A stretch of 16,289 nt of DNA from Myxococcales bacterium (GCA_014239625.1 JAAZYN010000019.1:1-16289), one strand, 5' to 3'; numbered from the stretch's first letter, positions 1 through 8,098 are shown. Notes: generated by a model from the letters alone, not told the origin. Made by a program: numbers and translations.

Positions 1-86
1 CGTCAGCGCTGCGGATCCGCCGGTTGCAGCCGAAGGGCCATGAAACATCCGGGCTCAACGGGGCTAAACGGCCACGCGTAGCGCCC

Positions 87-108
87 TGGAACGTTCCACG
101 CGGGACAC
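87..108 (-). repeat. Palindromic 22-base element, left copy
   Basis: The core TGGAACGTTCCA (87-98) is a perfect 12-base palindrome. It is followed by CGCGGGACAC. The reverse complement of 87-108 is identical over all 22 bases to 16142-16163. The element lies 78 bases past the stop codon of the minus-strand lipoprotein gene ending at 186. Its right part (93-106, GTTCCACGCGGGAC) matches the parS-type inverted repeat GTTCCACGTGGAAC at 12 of 14 positions. The repeat is seen directly; any ParB link is inference. Confidence 0.75.
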
Positions 109-123
109 CAGACGCTTGTGCCG

Positions 124-169
124 GGCTCCTTAGAGCCGACGAAGACGCGCCGGGCCTTCCTCGAAGGCC
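124..169 (-). terminator. Two small hairpins downstream of the dikinase-like lipoprotein gene
   Basis: Positions 153-159 and 163-169 form a 7-base-pair GC-rich stem with a 3-base loop (GGCCTTC/GAAGGCC). Positions 124-128 and 133-137 form a second, 5-base-pair stem. Both lie just past the stop of the minus-strand gene ending at 186, where a terminator is expected. Neither is followed by a T-run on the minus strand, so intrinsic termination is uncertain. Confidence 0.3.
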
Positions 170-185
170 GCTCCCACCGGTCTGG

Positions 186-2243
186 TTACAGTCCGATGTA
201 CGGCCGCGACTGCACGATGTGCAGGGTGTCGTGCTCGAACAGCCACTCGACGTCGATAGGGCGGTCCGGAGGGAAGAGCCGGGTGAGGGCTTTAGCCGCC
301 ATGGCCAAACGCATGGCCCGCTCATCGGTGAGCACGGGCTTGCCTTTGTTCGGGTTGGGCACCTCTTTGACCCCGCCGCTGCTATCGAAGACCAGCATCG
401 TGTCTTCATCTGACCGGCTCAGCACCTTGATGCCGAAGTTGCTCATGTCGAAGATCAGCTGTTCGGGGACCTTCTTGCCTTCGACCACCCGGATGCCCAA
501 GCCGCTCTTGGCGTTGATCGTGTAGGACGTCTTGTCGTGTCGGTCGAAGATGTTCGCCGTGATGAGCACCCCCGCTGCGGTCGCGTTGACGCCTTGTTGG
601 ATGAGCACCGCCCCATAGACGCTGTTGTGGTCGATGCCGAAGTGCGTTCGCTCCTCGAAGGCCCGCCGGTTCCAGACCGACGCCCAGACCCTCTTGACCG
701 CCGCGGCGGCGTCCTTGGCTCCGGTCACATTGGGGACCGTGTCGTAGAGCCCTGCGCCGTTGAAGCCAGGCAGGTCCTCGGCGTTGGTGGAGGAGCGCAC
801 GAACACACCCTTGCTACCTCCCAGCGGCATTCGCGCGAGGTGCTGGGCGATCGCCTTGTCGAGCGCCGGGTCGAGGGGCTTGGCCGCGATCATCTCGCGC
901 AACCTGGTCAACTCCGCCTTGCGGTAGTTGCTGTCCTTGTTGAACCGTGGGTTCGTCAGCAGCTTGCTGACCGCCTTGTCCAGTCGATGCTTGGCCATGT
1001 GCTGTTGGTAGTACGCGACCGGGATGGCGAAGCCCTTGGGGACCTCGAAGCCCGGGAGAGCGGCGTAGGCGATCTCTCCGAGGTTCGCGGATTTGGCGCC
1101 GTATGCGCCGGCCTCGGTGGCGCGGATGTCGGGCAGCCACTTCAGCTTCTTTTGTTGGAGGTCTGCTTTGGGGAGCTTGACCGCGCGGGCTGCCGAGCGG
1201 CGCTTCTTGTCGGCGGCGATCTCCGACGTGGTCGCTCGTCGCAGCGTCGCCCCTCCGGCCTTCGCTTCGAAAAACACCCACTCTCCATCGAGCTGGGCGT
1301 ACTTTTTCGCCGCCGCCTTCATCCCTACGTGCGGGATGCCCCAGGCTCGCGCCCGCAGCGCTACGTGCGCCAGCGGCGTGCTGAACTGCTCACTGATGAT
1401 GCCGCGCACCGGCGTGATATCGGGCAGGACCTCGACCAGCAGGGCGATCTCATCGGGCGCGAAGTTGATGTCGCTGGGCTTGGAGGACTTGGCGATGCGG
1501 AGCTTTCCGACGCTGGAGCCGGTCGTGAACGCGTGGTACGGGGCCGCTTTGTAGAGTTTGTCGTTGGAGATCGTGGGGATCCCCTTCATCGCAGGCTTGC
1601 CCAGGAGCTCCTCTTGTAAGGTGCTGTCCGGTCGAAACTTGACCTTGTCGCCGCCGAAGAAGCTCCTCTTCATGCGCTGGTAAGCCCTCGCCACGTGCGC
1701 GTCGGAGGCGAGATCTCCCTCCCAGAAGGCGAACGTCCAGACGTCCTGGTCGGTGTGGTGCACCAGGTAACATAGCAGGAACTCAGGCTTATTCGACTCG
1801 TAGTTGCGGTTGAAGTCGATGATCCGCGCGTTGGTCTGCGGGACCTTGTAGAGCTCCGAGAACACGAAGTCGACGTGCAGCTTGTACACGTTCACGTCGA
1901 AGTAGTAGATGCGGTCGCTGCGCACATCGACGATGAACTTCGTGAAGCGCTCGGTGCCGACCTTGCGGCTGTATGCCTTGAAGTCGGCGGCGTTTTCGAT
2001 CGCGTGGGTGAAGACCCGGCGCTTGGTGAACGCCTTTTTTCCGAACGCGCCGTCGGGGGCTGTAGGCTTGACGGTCCCCCGCCCGATCCCTTGCGGCTCG
2101 CCGCCGCCGACCGTTGGAGGCGTTCGGCTGCTGTCCCGAACGTTCCCGCCGTCGCTCGAGGGCGTGGCCCCGGTGGACTTGCAGGCGGGCGATCCCAATA
2201 TCAGGGCCAAAGCCCCGATGAACCATGCGCGTGTGATATTCAT
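186..2243 (-). CDS. Exported lipoprotein with phospho-His and ATP-grasp (PEP/pyruvate-binding, dikinase-like) domains
   Basis: Protein of 685 aa starting at ATG 2243. Residues 1-20 are a hydrophobic signal ending in GSPAC (Cys21), a loose lipobox, so lipid anchoring is likely. Residues about 75-220 form an N-terminal module I cannot name. Residues about 270-330 resemble the PEP-utiliser swivelling domain, with LAHVALRARAWGIP placing the phospho-acceptor at His293. Residues about 379-685 are a PPDK/PpsA-type ATP-grasp domain: GAKSANLGEI, VRSSTNAEDLPGFNGAGLYD (482-501), DVEWLF (664-669) and IVQSRPY (676-682). His domain before ATP-grasp, and no PEP-binding barrel, is the order of glucan water dikinases rather than PpsA. 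HVALRARA and GAGLYD also recall that family. The expected activity would be ATP-driven phosphotransfer through His293 to an unknown acceptor. The odd point is its apparent export, since ATP is scarce outside the cytoplasm. It follows the cyclic-nucleotide-binding gene by 59 bases on the same strand. Confidence 0.85.
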   Translation of the reverse strand: MNITRAWFIGALALILGSPACKSTGATPSSDGGNVRDSSRTPPTVGGGEPQGIGRGTVKPTAPDGAFGKKAFTKRRVFTHAIENAADFKAYSRKVGTERFTKFIVDVRSDRIYYFDVNVYKLHVDFVFSELYKVPQTNARIIDFNRNYESNKPEFLLCYLVHHTDQDVWTFAFWEGDLASDAHVARAYQRMKRSFFGGDKVKFRPDSTLQEELLGKPAMKGIPTISNDKLYKAAPYHAFTTGSSVGKLRIAKSSKPSDINFAPDEIALLVEVLPDITPVRGIISEQFSTPLAHVALRARAWGIPHVGMKAAAKKYAQLDGEWVFFEAKAGGATLRRATTSEIAADKKRRSAARAVKLPKADLQQKKLKWLPDIRATEAGAYGAKSANLGEIAYAALPGFEVPKGFAIPVAYYQQHMAKHRLDKAVSKLLTNPRFNKDSNYRKAELTRLREMIAAKPLDPALDKAIAQHLARMPLGGSKGVFVRSSTNAEDLPGFNGAGLYDTVPNVTGAKDAAAAVKRVWASVWNRRAFEERTHFGIDHNSVYGAVLIQQGVNATAAGVLITANIFDRHDKTSYTINAKSGLGIRVVEGKKVPEQLIFDMSNFGIKVLSRSDEDTMLVFDSSGGVKEVPNPNKGKPVLTDERAMRLAMAAKALTRLFPPDRPIDVEWLFEHDTLHIVQSRPYIGL

Positions 2244-2302
2244 ATCCCTGTTGTACGACTCCGCGGCTGCTGCGGTCTACCGGCCCCCTCGCTGGTCCCG
2301 GT

Positions 2303-2803
2303 TCAGCTGCCCGGGCCGGCTGTGCGCAGACGTTGAATCAAGACCCGCATGACCGACTTGGCCAGGCTCGGCGAGACCTCCAGCAGGTCTCCGAAGTCGT
2401 CGCGCCCGATCGCGAGGCATGACAGCGACGTCAACGCTCGGACGGAGGCAGAGCGGTTCCCTCCATCGAGGAGGGCCATCTCGCCGAAGCAGTCGCGCTC
2501 CCTCAGCACCGCCAGCCGTCGGCTTTGATTGAACACCTCCGCCTCGCCCGATGTGATGAGGTAGAGCTGGTCGCCGACGTCGCCTTCGCCAAAGACCAGG
2601 TCGCCGACATCGAACGCCGTCTGCTCCGAGATCTCTCCCACCGCCAAGAGCTGCTCCGCTGCCAGCCCCTGTAGCAGCGGGACGCCTCTGAGGAGCAGCA
2701 CCTTGCTGGCCGGAGACAGCGCGACGTCGCTGGGCTTGCGCTCGGGGCCGATGGTCATGGCGGGATTATTCGAGGAAGCCTGGCCTTTGTCTATGGCAGC
2801 CAT
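2303..2803 (-). CDS. Stand-alone cyclic-nucleotide-binding domain protein
   Basis: The frame is open back to 3013. I choose ATG 2803 because GGGAGG lies 10 bases upstream and because the family similarity only begins after it. This gives 166 aa. Residues about 34-155 form a cNMP-binding beta-roll: LLRGVPLLQGL, the GDQLYLITSGEAEVF strand-turn, and the phosphate-binding cassette FGEMALLDGGNRSASV (106-121, with Glu108 and Arg117). A short C-terminal helix follows (VMRVLIQRLR). There is no helix-turn-helix after it, so this is not a CRP/FNR DNA-binding regulator. It more likely senses a nucleotide and acts through a partner. No signal peptide is present, so it is cytoplasmic. The dikinase-like lipoprotein gene follows after 59 bases and may be cotranscribed. 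The ligand is unknown. Confidence 0.85.
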   Translation of the reverse strand: MAAIDKGQASSNNPAMTIGPERKPSDVALSPASKVLLLRGVPLLQGLAAEQLLAVGEISEQTAFDVGDLVFGEGDVGDQLYLITSGEAEVFNQSRRLAVLRERDCFGEMALLDGGNRSASVRALTSLSCLAIGRDDFGDLLEVSPSLAKSVMRVLIQRLRTAGPGS

Positions 2804-2813
2804 CCGGGTGTAG

Positions 2814-2819
2814 CCTCCC
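2814..2819 (-). promoter_or_regulatory. Shine-Dalgarno site deciding the start at 2803
   Basis: The minus strand reads GGGAGG here, 10 bases before ATG 2803. It lies inside the longer open frame and supports the shorter 166-aa product over the 236-aa frame that would overlap the divergent gene. Confidence 0.6.
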
Positions 2820-4355
2820 ATGACGACGTTGCATGTTTCATCTCTCCCCATAGCCAGCCGCTCCAGCTGGAAGACCGTTGCCCGCCCGTCCGCCCTACGG
2901 GGTGCGCGGAGGTGGCTGGGTCGAGCCTCCCTGGTGGCCGCCATGATCGCTTCGGTGGCCGCGCCTACGAAGGCCCAGCTGCCGCCGCTACCGCTGCCGC
3001 CGCCGCCGGTCACCGGCGCCCAACGTCTCGTCGGAGACTTGGTTCACCGCTTACTCGCGCAAGCGCGCACCCTGGGCGTGGGGCGCTCCTTCGATGTTCG
3101 GGTGTCCATCGTCGCCGGTCGCACCCCAGATGCTTTCACGCCGTTCATCGCCGACGCGCTGGCGGCCGCTCTACGACATCGCGGCTGGCTCGGAGATAGG
3201 GCCGCCGCCGACACCCCAGGGTCGCTCGCTCATTACCTCTTCGACGTCGAGCTACGCGTCCAACCGCCGAAGCTGTTTGGCCTCGTGCTGTTGCGACAGC
3301 GGCCGCTGTCTGTGTGGGAGGAGCTGCGGGCTCCTACCGGCTCGGTGTTGGCCGCGGCCACCGCCGAGACGGGGCTGGACGCAGAGCTCAGGTCGCTGCT
3401 GGGGTTGCCGCTCAAGTCGGCCAGCATCAAACGCGTGAGGCTCCGCGGAGTGGCGCTCACCGCGGCGGTTGTGGGCCCTTCGCCGTCGCCGGCGCTGGAC
3501 ATGTGGGTGGGCGACCTGGACGGCGACCGGCGTCAGGAGCTGATCCTCCTCTTTGCAGATCGGGTCGTCGTCGTTGGGTTGTCGCCGCGCGGCGCTGGCA
3601 TCGTCCGGGCCTCTTTTCTTCTCGGTGAGAGCCTCCCCCCCAACCCTCAGCGCGTTCGACAGCCCCTCGGGCGCCTGGTGGCCATCGCCAGGCGTGACGG
3701 CAGCCGAACGTTGCTGGCGGCGGTGACCGACTACGCTCACGGAGCGGCCTTGCGGTTGAGCCGAGACAAGCTGCTCCCTGACCTCGGGGTCCAGGCGCCG
3801 CGCCTGGGTTGGCCGCTGTATCAGGTGGTCGTCGACGAGGTCGTCAGCGCCGCCTGGCCTCGAGCTGTCGACGTCCTGGCGGGGGCGGCTCGGCACGAGC
3901 GGTTGGATGGATCCGGGGGCCGCCCGGCTGGCCCCTTGATCCCGGTCCATGACGTGCGGGCGTTCGCCCACCACGGCCTGAACGCGCCACATCATCAGGC
4001 GTTCGTCCTGGCCTCGGTGGCCGGCGGCGGAGTGGGGCTCCGGGACCCCGCCGGCGCCGTCGCGGTCGGACGCCATGGCTTGGGGACGATCGTGGGCGAC
4101 CTCGATCTCGACGGCGTCGCCGAGCTGCTCGTCACCAGCGCCGAGCTGCAGCCGCGCACAGACGTGATCACCGCCTACCGTTTGATTCCCGGTCGGCGTC
4201 GAAACGTCTTGCGCCGCATAAAGGTCCGCGGGGAGGTCACCGCGCTGGCCGCTGGCGACGTGGACGGCGACCTCCGGCCGGAGTACTGGGTCGCAGCATG
4301 GACCGGCAAGCGCCCGCGTCTTTACGCGCTCGGCCTGGCGAGGCGTCGGCGATGA
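2820..4355 (+). CDS. Secreted protein with FG-GAP/VCBS-like repeats
   Basis: Protein of 511 aa. The only plausible start is ATG 2820, although no clear Shine-Dalgarno precedes it. A long polar n-region leads to RRWLGRAS and a hydrophobic stretch ending PTKA-Q (about residue 52). The twin Arg and long n-region leave a Tat-type signal possible. A Pro-rich linker (54-63) follows. Residues about 66-200 are an unrecognised mixed domain. Three Asp-rich turns resemble calcium-binding FG-GAP/VCBS repeats of beta-propellers: GDLDGDRRQE (231-240), GDLDLDGVAE (426-435) and GDVDGDLRPE (479-488). The role is probably surface or periplasmic binding; no catalytic motif is visible. The stop overlaps the start of the solute-binding protein gene (ATGA at 4352-4355), so the two are translationally coupled and probably act together. 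Confidence 0.8.
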   Translation: MTTLHVSSLPIASRSSWKTVARPSALRGARRWLGRASLVAAMIASVAAPTKAQLPPLPLPPPPVTGAQRLVGDLVHRLLAQARTLGVGRSFDVRVSIVAGRTPDAFTPFIADALAAALRHRGWLGDRAAADTPGSLAHYLFDVELRVQPPKLFGLVLLRQRPLSVWEELRAPTGSVLAAATAETGLDAELRSLLGLPLKSASIKRVRLRGVALTAAVVGPSPSPALDMWVGDLDGDRRQELILLFADRVVVVGLSPRGAGIVRASFLLGESLPPNPQRVRQPLGRLVAIARRDGSRTLLAAVTDYAHGAALRLSRDKLLPDLGVQAPRLGWPLYQVVVDEVVSAAWPRAVDVLAGAARHERLDGSGGRPAGPLIPVHDVRAFAHHGLNAPHHQAFVLASVAGGGVGLRDPAGAVAVGRHGLGTIVGDLDLDGVAELLVTSAELQPRTDVITAYRLIPGRRRNVLRRIKVRGEVTALAAGDVDGDLRPEYWVAAWTGKRPRLYALGLARRRR

Positions 4356-5776
4356 GCCTCAGCCTCCGCGGCGCCGGCCTCTCGCTCCTGCTGATGGGTG
4401 TCGCGGCCCCGAGCAGCTGGGGCGCGGGTCGAGCGCCTTATGGTGGGGTGCTGCGTCTGCCGTTGGATGCGGGCTACGTGCTGGCGGTCAATGATCCTCA
4501 CCAGGCGGCCACCGCATCACAGCGGCTGGTCGCGCGGCTGGTGCACTGCCGCCTCTTCGCGATAAATGCCGTCGGGGCGCCGACGCCCGAGCTCGCGCGC
4601 CGTTCATTCGTCAAGGATGGAGCCTTGGTCGTGGACCTGATCCCAGGGGCTCGCTTCCACGACGGCAGCGCGATCACGGCGGCGAGCGTCATCGCCAGCT
4701 TGAAGCGCGTTCGGGAGCTGCGCGCCAGCTCGCCGATGGCGGCCTTGGTGGCCCACATCCGGCCTCGCGAGGTGGGCCCCGATCGGGTGAGTATCGACCT
4801 CCCGCCGGGAGTCCGCAGCGCGACCGTGCGCCGGCTCCTGGCGCGCCCAGAGCTCAGCGTCCTGGCGGGCGGTGAGCCTGGAACGGGGAGGGGCTGCGGC
4901 GCCTTCCGCCCCACCGCCGTCACCCGGCGCGCCACGACATTGCAGGCCTTTGACGGGCACGCCCGGGGCCGGCCGCGCCTCGACCGGGTGACCTTGACGC
5001 AGGTCAACGGCGCCGCGCGACACGTGGAGTACTTCGTGTTCGGTCGCGTCGACGTCAGCTTCGAGACGTCCCACCGTTTCCCACGAAGCGTCAAGCCGCT
5101 GGGTGTCGGACGCAGCAGCACCGTCTTCGCCTTCGTGCATCCGCGCTGGGCGCCGGGTCAGCGCGCTCGGGTGCGTCAGCGCTTGTGGCGGGCCGCGACC
5201 AGCCAACCATTGGCGCGGTTTCTACCGTGGGATGCCAGCATGGCGAAGTCTCCCTGGCCCCCCGAGATGTCCCCCACATCTCGCACACTGGACGCTCGCA
5301 AAGCGACGGGCCGTCTGGACGACGTCGGACCGGTGATCATCGCCTACCCGAAGGGAGACACCGCGCTCGCCGATCTGGCACGGGTGCTCCGTGACCGGAT
5401 CCGCCCGATCGTCAAGGGGGCGCGCATTCTTGCGGTCCAGGACGTGTCACTCGCCCACGCTGCGGTCCCCGGCGCGCCGGTCTCGGCGGCGTCCTCGGAG
5501 CCCGCCCAGTGGCACCTCGGGCTCGGCGTCTACGACTGGGCGGCGGTCGATAAGGCGCAGGCGGCGTGGGAGGCTTCGAGCGTGCTCAAGGCCGGAGGGT
5601 TGGGTGCCCTGCAGGCCCTCAGCGGACGGGTGCGTCGGTGGGCCGACCGGGTAGTGAGCGAGACGCGCCTGTTGCCGCTGGTGCACGTGCGGCGACCGGT
5701 GTACCACCGAGGGGCGTTTCGGTTGGTGCCGGGCAGCGGCATGGTGCGATACGACGACAGCTACAGGCGCCCTTGA
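4352..5776 (+). CDS. Extracellular solute-binding protein, family 5 (peptide/nickel-type)
   Basis: The frame opens at 4298, but ATG 4352 is chosen. It overlaps the upstream stop (ATGA) and gives a clean signal peptide (hydrophobic core LSLLLMGVAAP, cleavage near SSWGA-G). The product is 474 aa, shorter than the usual 500-550. Family-5 features seen are GGVLRLPL at the mature N terminus, NDPH (47-50), the PELARR strand, and the signature FHDGSAITAASVIASLKRV (102-120). The C-terminal lobe starts near GPVIIAYPKGD and ends with LLPLVHVRRPVYHRG and a closing SGMVRYDDS strand. The family binds peptides, nickel chelates or sugars and normally feeds an ABC permease. No permease or ATPase gene is nearby; a histidine kinase follows instead. 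The protein may therefore serve as a sensor ligand-binder rather than a transporter component. That role is inference; the family call is firm. Confidence 0.82.
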   Translation: MSLSLRGAGLSLLLMGVAAPSSWGAGRAPYGGVLRLPLDAGYVLAVNDPHQAATASQRLVARLVHCRLFAINAVGAPTPELARRSFVKDGALVVDLIPGARFHDGSAITAASVIASLKRVRELRASSPMAALVAHIRPREVGPDRVSIDLPPGVRSATVRRLLARPELSVLAGGEPGTGRGCGAFRPTAVTRRATTLQAFDGHARGRPRLDRVTLTQVNGAARHVEYFVFGRVDVSFETSHRFPRSVKPLGVGRSSTVFAFVHPRWAPGQRARVRQRLWRAATSQPLARFLPWDASMAKSPWPPEMSPTSRTLDARKATGRLDDVGPVIIAYPKGDTALADLARVLRDRIRPIVKGARILAVQDVSLAHAAVPGAPVSAASSEPAQWHLGLGVYDWAAVDKAQAAWEASSVLKAGGLGALQALSGRVRRWADRVVSETRLLPLVHVRRPVYHRGAFRLVPGSGMVRYDDSYRRP

Positions 5777-5795
5777 ACAGGATCACCTCACCAAC

Positions 5796-7562
5796 GTGCG
5801 ACTGAAGACCCGGCTGACCCTGTTGTTTCTGCTCGTGGCTTGGGCTCCTCTGAGCGTCGCTGGGTGGTTGATGACCGAGCGCATGCAGGACCGCTTCGCC
5901 AGTGAGTTCCAGTCGCGGCGGGACGCGGTGCACACCGCCGTGGGTGAGCGGTTCAAGCAGCTCGCGGCGCAGCTCACGGTAGCTCTGGAGCGCATCGCCG
6001 CCGATCCGTTGCTCCAGACCGAGCTCTTGCAACCCCTGGCGCACAAACAGTTCTACGGCGATCCGCAGCGTCAGCGCGCCATCGTCCGCGAAGCCCGGAG
6101 GCTGATCACGTCGCCTGCGGTGGACACGCTTCGACTGGTCGACCTGGGGCGCAAGGGGCACGTCATCGCCTTGGGCCATCGGCAGGGTGAGGAGCCGCTG
6201 GACACGGAGGTGGTTCAGGTCGCGTCCACCGCGGCGTCACAAGGCGTGGACAGTACCCTGCTGATGCGCACCGAGAGGGTGGAGAACGACCGGACCGGCG
6301 CCGCCGACGAGCTGTGGACGCTGCAGGTCGTCAGAGTCGTGCCGTCGGGGTCGAGCGCTCGCGTCGCGCTGGTCGGGGGTAAGATCCTCAGCGGCGAGCT
6401 CTTGAGCACGCTGGTGCGGGCCGCTGCAGGAGAGGCGCAGGTGGCGCTGGACGTTCGTGGTATGCGGGTCGCTGCCACCTTCGACGGCGCCAGCCCGCCT
6501 CTGGTGGAGGGGGGCTACAGCGAGCAATCCAGTGAGGTGATCGGTCGCAGCGCCGAGGGTGAGGATGCCGCCACGTCGGCCGAGCCGCTGGCCACGCTCA
6601 CGGTGTGGATCAAGCGCGACACCTGGGTGCAGACGCGCCGGCAGCTGTGGCGCAACGCGGGCTTTCTGGGGGCCGCGACGGGCCTCTTGGCGTTGCTGCT
6701 AGGCCTGTGGTTCTCCACCCGGCTGTCGAGGCCCCTGGAGGAGCTGGCCGAGGCGGCCATGGCGGTGGCCACCGGTCGGCGCGACCAGGTGGTGAGAGAG
6801 ACGCGGGGAAGCGACGAGGTGGCGCAGCTCACCCGGGCCTTCAACCAGATGACGCTGGACCTCAGCGCCGGCGAGGAGCGCCTGCGCCAGAGCGAGCGCG
6901 TGGCCGCCTGGCGGGAGATAGCGCGGCGCATCGCCCATGAGATCAAAAACCCGCTGTTCCCCATCCAGATGTCGATCGAGACGCTGCAAAAGGTGTGGCA
7001 ACGACAGCACCCCGACTTCGAGGAGATCTTCGACGAGTCGACCGAGACGATCCTGGAAGAGGTCGAGCGCATGAAGCGCATCGTGACGGAGTTCTCCGAC
7101 TTCGCGCGGATGCCGGCGCCCAAGCCGGAGCGTCTGGACATGGTGGAGCTGTGCTCTAGCGTCCTCGGCTTTCATCGCGACTCATCCGACGTGCTCGAGG
7201 TTGAGCTTCGGAGCGCCGGCCCGGTCTGGGTGTGTGTGGACCCCGACCAGTGGCGACAGGTGATGACCAACCTGGTCCAGAACGCGATCGAGGCCATGGA
7301 GGGCTGCGAGGTCCAACGCCTGCTTATGGTCGCCACCGCGGAGGGGGGCCGAGCGCGGGTCGAGGTCGTGGACACCGGCCCCGGGATGAGCCAGGAGGAC
7401 CTGGGCCGGCTCTTCACCCCATATTTTACGACCAAGTCTACCGGCACCGGCCTGGGCCTGTCGATCGTGCACCGGATCGTGGAAGAGCACGGCGGCAGTG
7501 TACGCGTCGAATCGCAGCAGGGGGCCGGCGCCCGGTTCATCGTCGAGCTGGCGCTCGCGTGA
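5796..7562 (+). CDS. Membrane sensor histidine kinase, NtrY/NtrB-like, with HAMP domain
   Basis: Protein of 588 aa from GTG 5796, with AGGA 13 bases upstream and 19 bases after the preceding stop. Transmembrane segment 1 spans about residues 7-25. An extracytoplasmic sensor region of about 260 residues follows, then transmembrane segment 2 (about 288-306). HAMP covers about 307-358 (TRLSRPLEELAEAA to DEVAQLTRAFNQM). The H-box is ARRIAHEIKNPLFPIQMSIE with the phospho-acceptor at His381. The ATPase domain has an N-box NLVQNAIEAM (492-501), G1 VDTGPGM (525-531), F-box FTPYFTTK and G2 TGTGLGLSIV. All catalytic boxes look intact. The IAHEIKNPLFPIQ form is typical of NtrY/NtrB/AtoS-like kinases, which usually partner sigma-54-type response regulators. 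No response regulator lies in the window. The sensor region may receive the signal bound by the upstream secreted proteins. Confidence 0.93.
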   Translation: MRLKTRLTLLFLLVAWAPLSVAGWLMTERMQDRFASEFQSRRDAVHTAVGERFKQLAAQLTVALERIAADPLLQTELLQPLAHKQFYGDPQRQRAIVREARRLITSPAVDTLRLVDLGRKGHVIALGHRQGEEPLDTEVVQVASTAASQGVDSTLLMRTERVENDRTGAADELWTLQVVRVVPSGSSARVALVGGKILSGELLSTLVRAAAGEAQVALDVRGMRVAATFDGASPPLVEGGYSEQSSEVIGRSAEGEDAATSAEPLATLTVWIKRDTWVQTRRQLWRNAGFLGAATGLLALLLGLWFSTRLSRPLEELAEAAMAVATGRRDQVVRETRGSDEVAQLTRAFNQMTLDLSAGEERLRQSERVAAWREIARRIAHEIKNPLFPIQMSIETLQKVWQRQHPDFEEIFDESTETILEEVERMKRIVTEFSDFARMPAPKPERLDMVELCSSVLGFHRDSSDVLEVELRSAGPVWVCVDPDQWRQVMTNLVQNAIEAMEGCEVQRLLMVATAEGGRARVEVVDTGPGMSQEDLGRLFTPYFTTKSTGTGLGLSIVHRIVEEHGGSVRVESQQGAGARFIVELALA

Positions 7563-7592
7563 CCGTGGCGACGGGGGAGCAAGCCCCACGGT
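7562..7592. terminator. Hairpin between convergent genes
   Basis: ACCGTGG (7562-7568) pairs with CCACGGT (7586-7592). GGGG (7573-7576) and CCCC (7584-7587) offer an alternative inner pairing. It lies exactly between the kinase stop (plus) and the peroxiredoxin stop (minus), so it could end transcription from both sides. There is no T-run on either side. Confidence 0.4.
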
Positions 7593-7606
7593 GGCTACCG
7601 CGTCTG

Positions 7607-8068
7607 TCAGAGCCCTTCCAAGGCCTGCAGCACCCGATCCACGTGGCCTTTGACGCGCACTTTGGGCCAGGCCTGTCGGATGACGCCGTCCGCGCCGACC
7701 AGGAAGGTGCTGCGAATCGTCCCCATATACTCTCGGCCGTAGTTCTTCTTCTTGCCCCAGGCACCGTACGCCTCGTGTAGTGACAGCTCTTTGTCGCTGA
7801 TGAGGTTGAAGGGCAGGTCGTGCTTGGAGCGGAAGTTGTCGTGGCTCTTAACCGAATCCTTCGACACGCCCAGTACGACGGCGCCAGAGGTTGTGACCCG
7901 CGCGAAGTTGTCGCGAAAGTCGCAGGCCTCCGTGGTGCAGCCGGGGGTGTTGTCCTTGGGATAGAAATAGACGACGTAGGGTTTTCCGGCCAACGACGCG
8001 GACGACAGCGTCGCTCCACCATCGATGGGAAGATCGAACTCGGGGGCTTTGTCTCCAGCGGTGAGCAT
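7607..8068 (-). CDS. bcp: Thioredoxin-dependent peroxiredoxin, BCP/PrxQ type
   Basis: Protein of 153 aa. The frame runs back to 8563, but ATG 8068 is preceded by AAGGA and begins the conserved family N terminus (MLTAGDKAPEFDLP). The active site is PKDNTPGCTTEACDFRD, with peroxidatic Cys44 and a second Cys49 five residues later, the resolving arrangement of E. coli BCP. VLGVSKDSVKSHDNF, LPFNLISDKE and the late RSTFLVGADGVI strand complete the thioredoxin fold. It reduces hydrogen peroxide and organic hydroperoxides in the cytoplasm at the expense of thioredoxin. Length is normal for the family. It diverges from the metallophosphoesterase gene with only 30 bases between starts and converges on the histidine kinase gene. 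Confidence 0.96.
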   Translation of the reverse strand: MLTAGDKAPEFDLPIDGGATLSSASLAGKPYVVYFYPKDNTPGCTTEACDFRDNFARVTTSGAVVLGVSKDSVKSHDNFRSKHDLPFNLISDKELSLHEAYGAWGKKKNYGREYMGTIRSTFLVGADGVIRQAWPKVRVKGHVDRVLQALEGL

Positions 8069-8086
8069 GGTGCGTTCCTTTTCTGC

Positions 8087-8092
8087 TACAGT
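8087..8092 (+). promoter_or_regulatory. Possible extended -10 box placing the transcript start at the ATG
   Basis: TGCTACAGT (8084-8092) resembles an extended -10 (TGn plus TACAGT, four of six to TATAAT). Its end is 6 bases before ATG 8099, so transcription would begin at or next to the A of the start codon. No Shine-Dalgarno precedes this ATG. No good -35 is seen. Weak evidence. Confidence 0.3.
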
Positions 8093-8098
8093 GGCGCC

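Noticed and set aside
1..186. Possible partial gene at the left end
   Set aside because: Open frames here run into the antisense of the lipoprotein gene. No motif, start signal or codon bias supports one.
537..1619. 360-aa open frame on the plus strand opposite the dikinase-like gene
   Set aside because: It is antisense to a gene with clear domains, is rich in Arg/Val/Gly/Asp without any motif, and reflects the high GC content.
5780..5790. GGATCACCTCA resembling the 3' end of 16S rRNA
   Set aside because: It is a short match with no other rRNA sequence around it; most likely chance in the gap before the kinase gene.
7820..8098. N-terminal extension of the metallophosphoesterase frame
   Set aside because: It is antisense to the peroxiredoxin active-site region. 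The family starts at MKIGIISDIH (8099).
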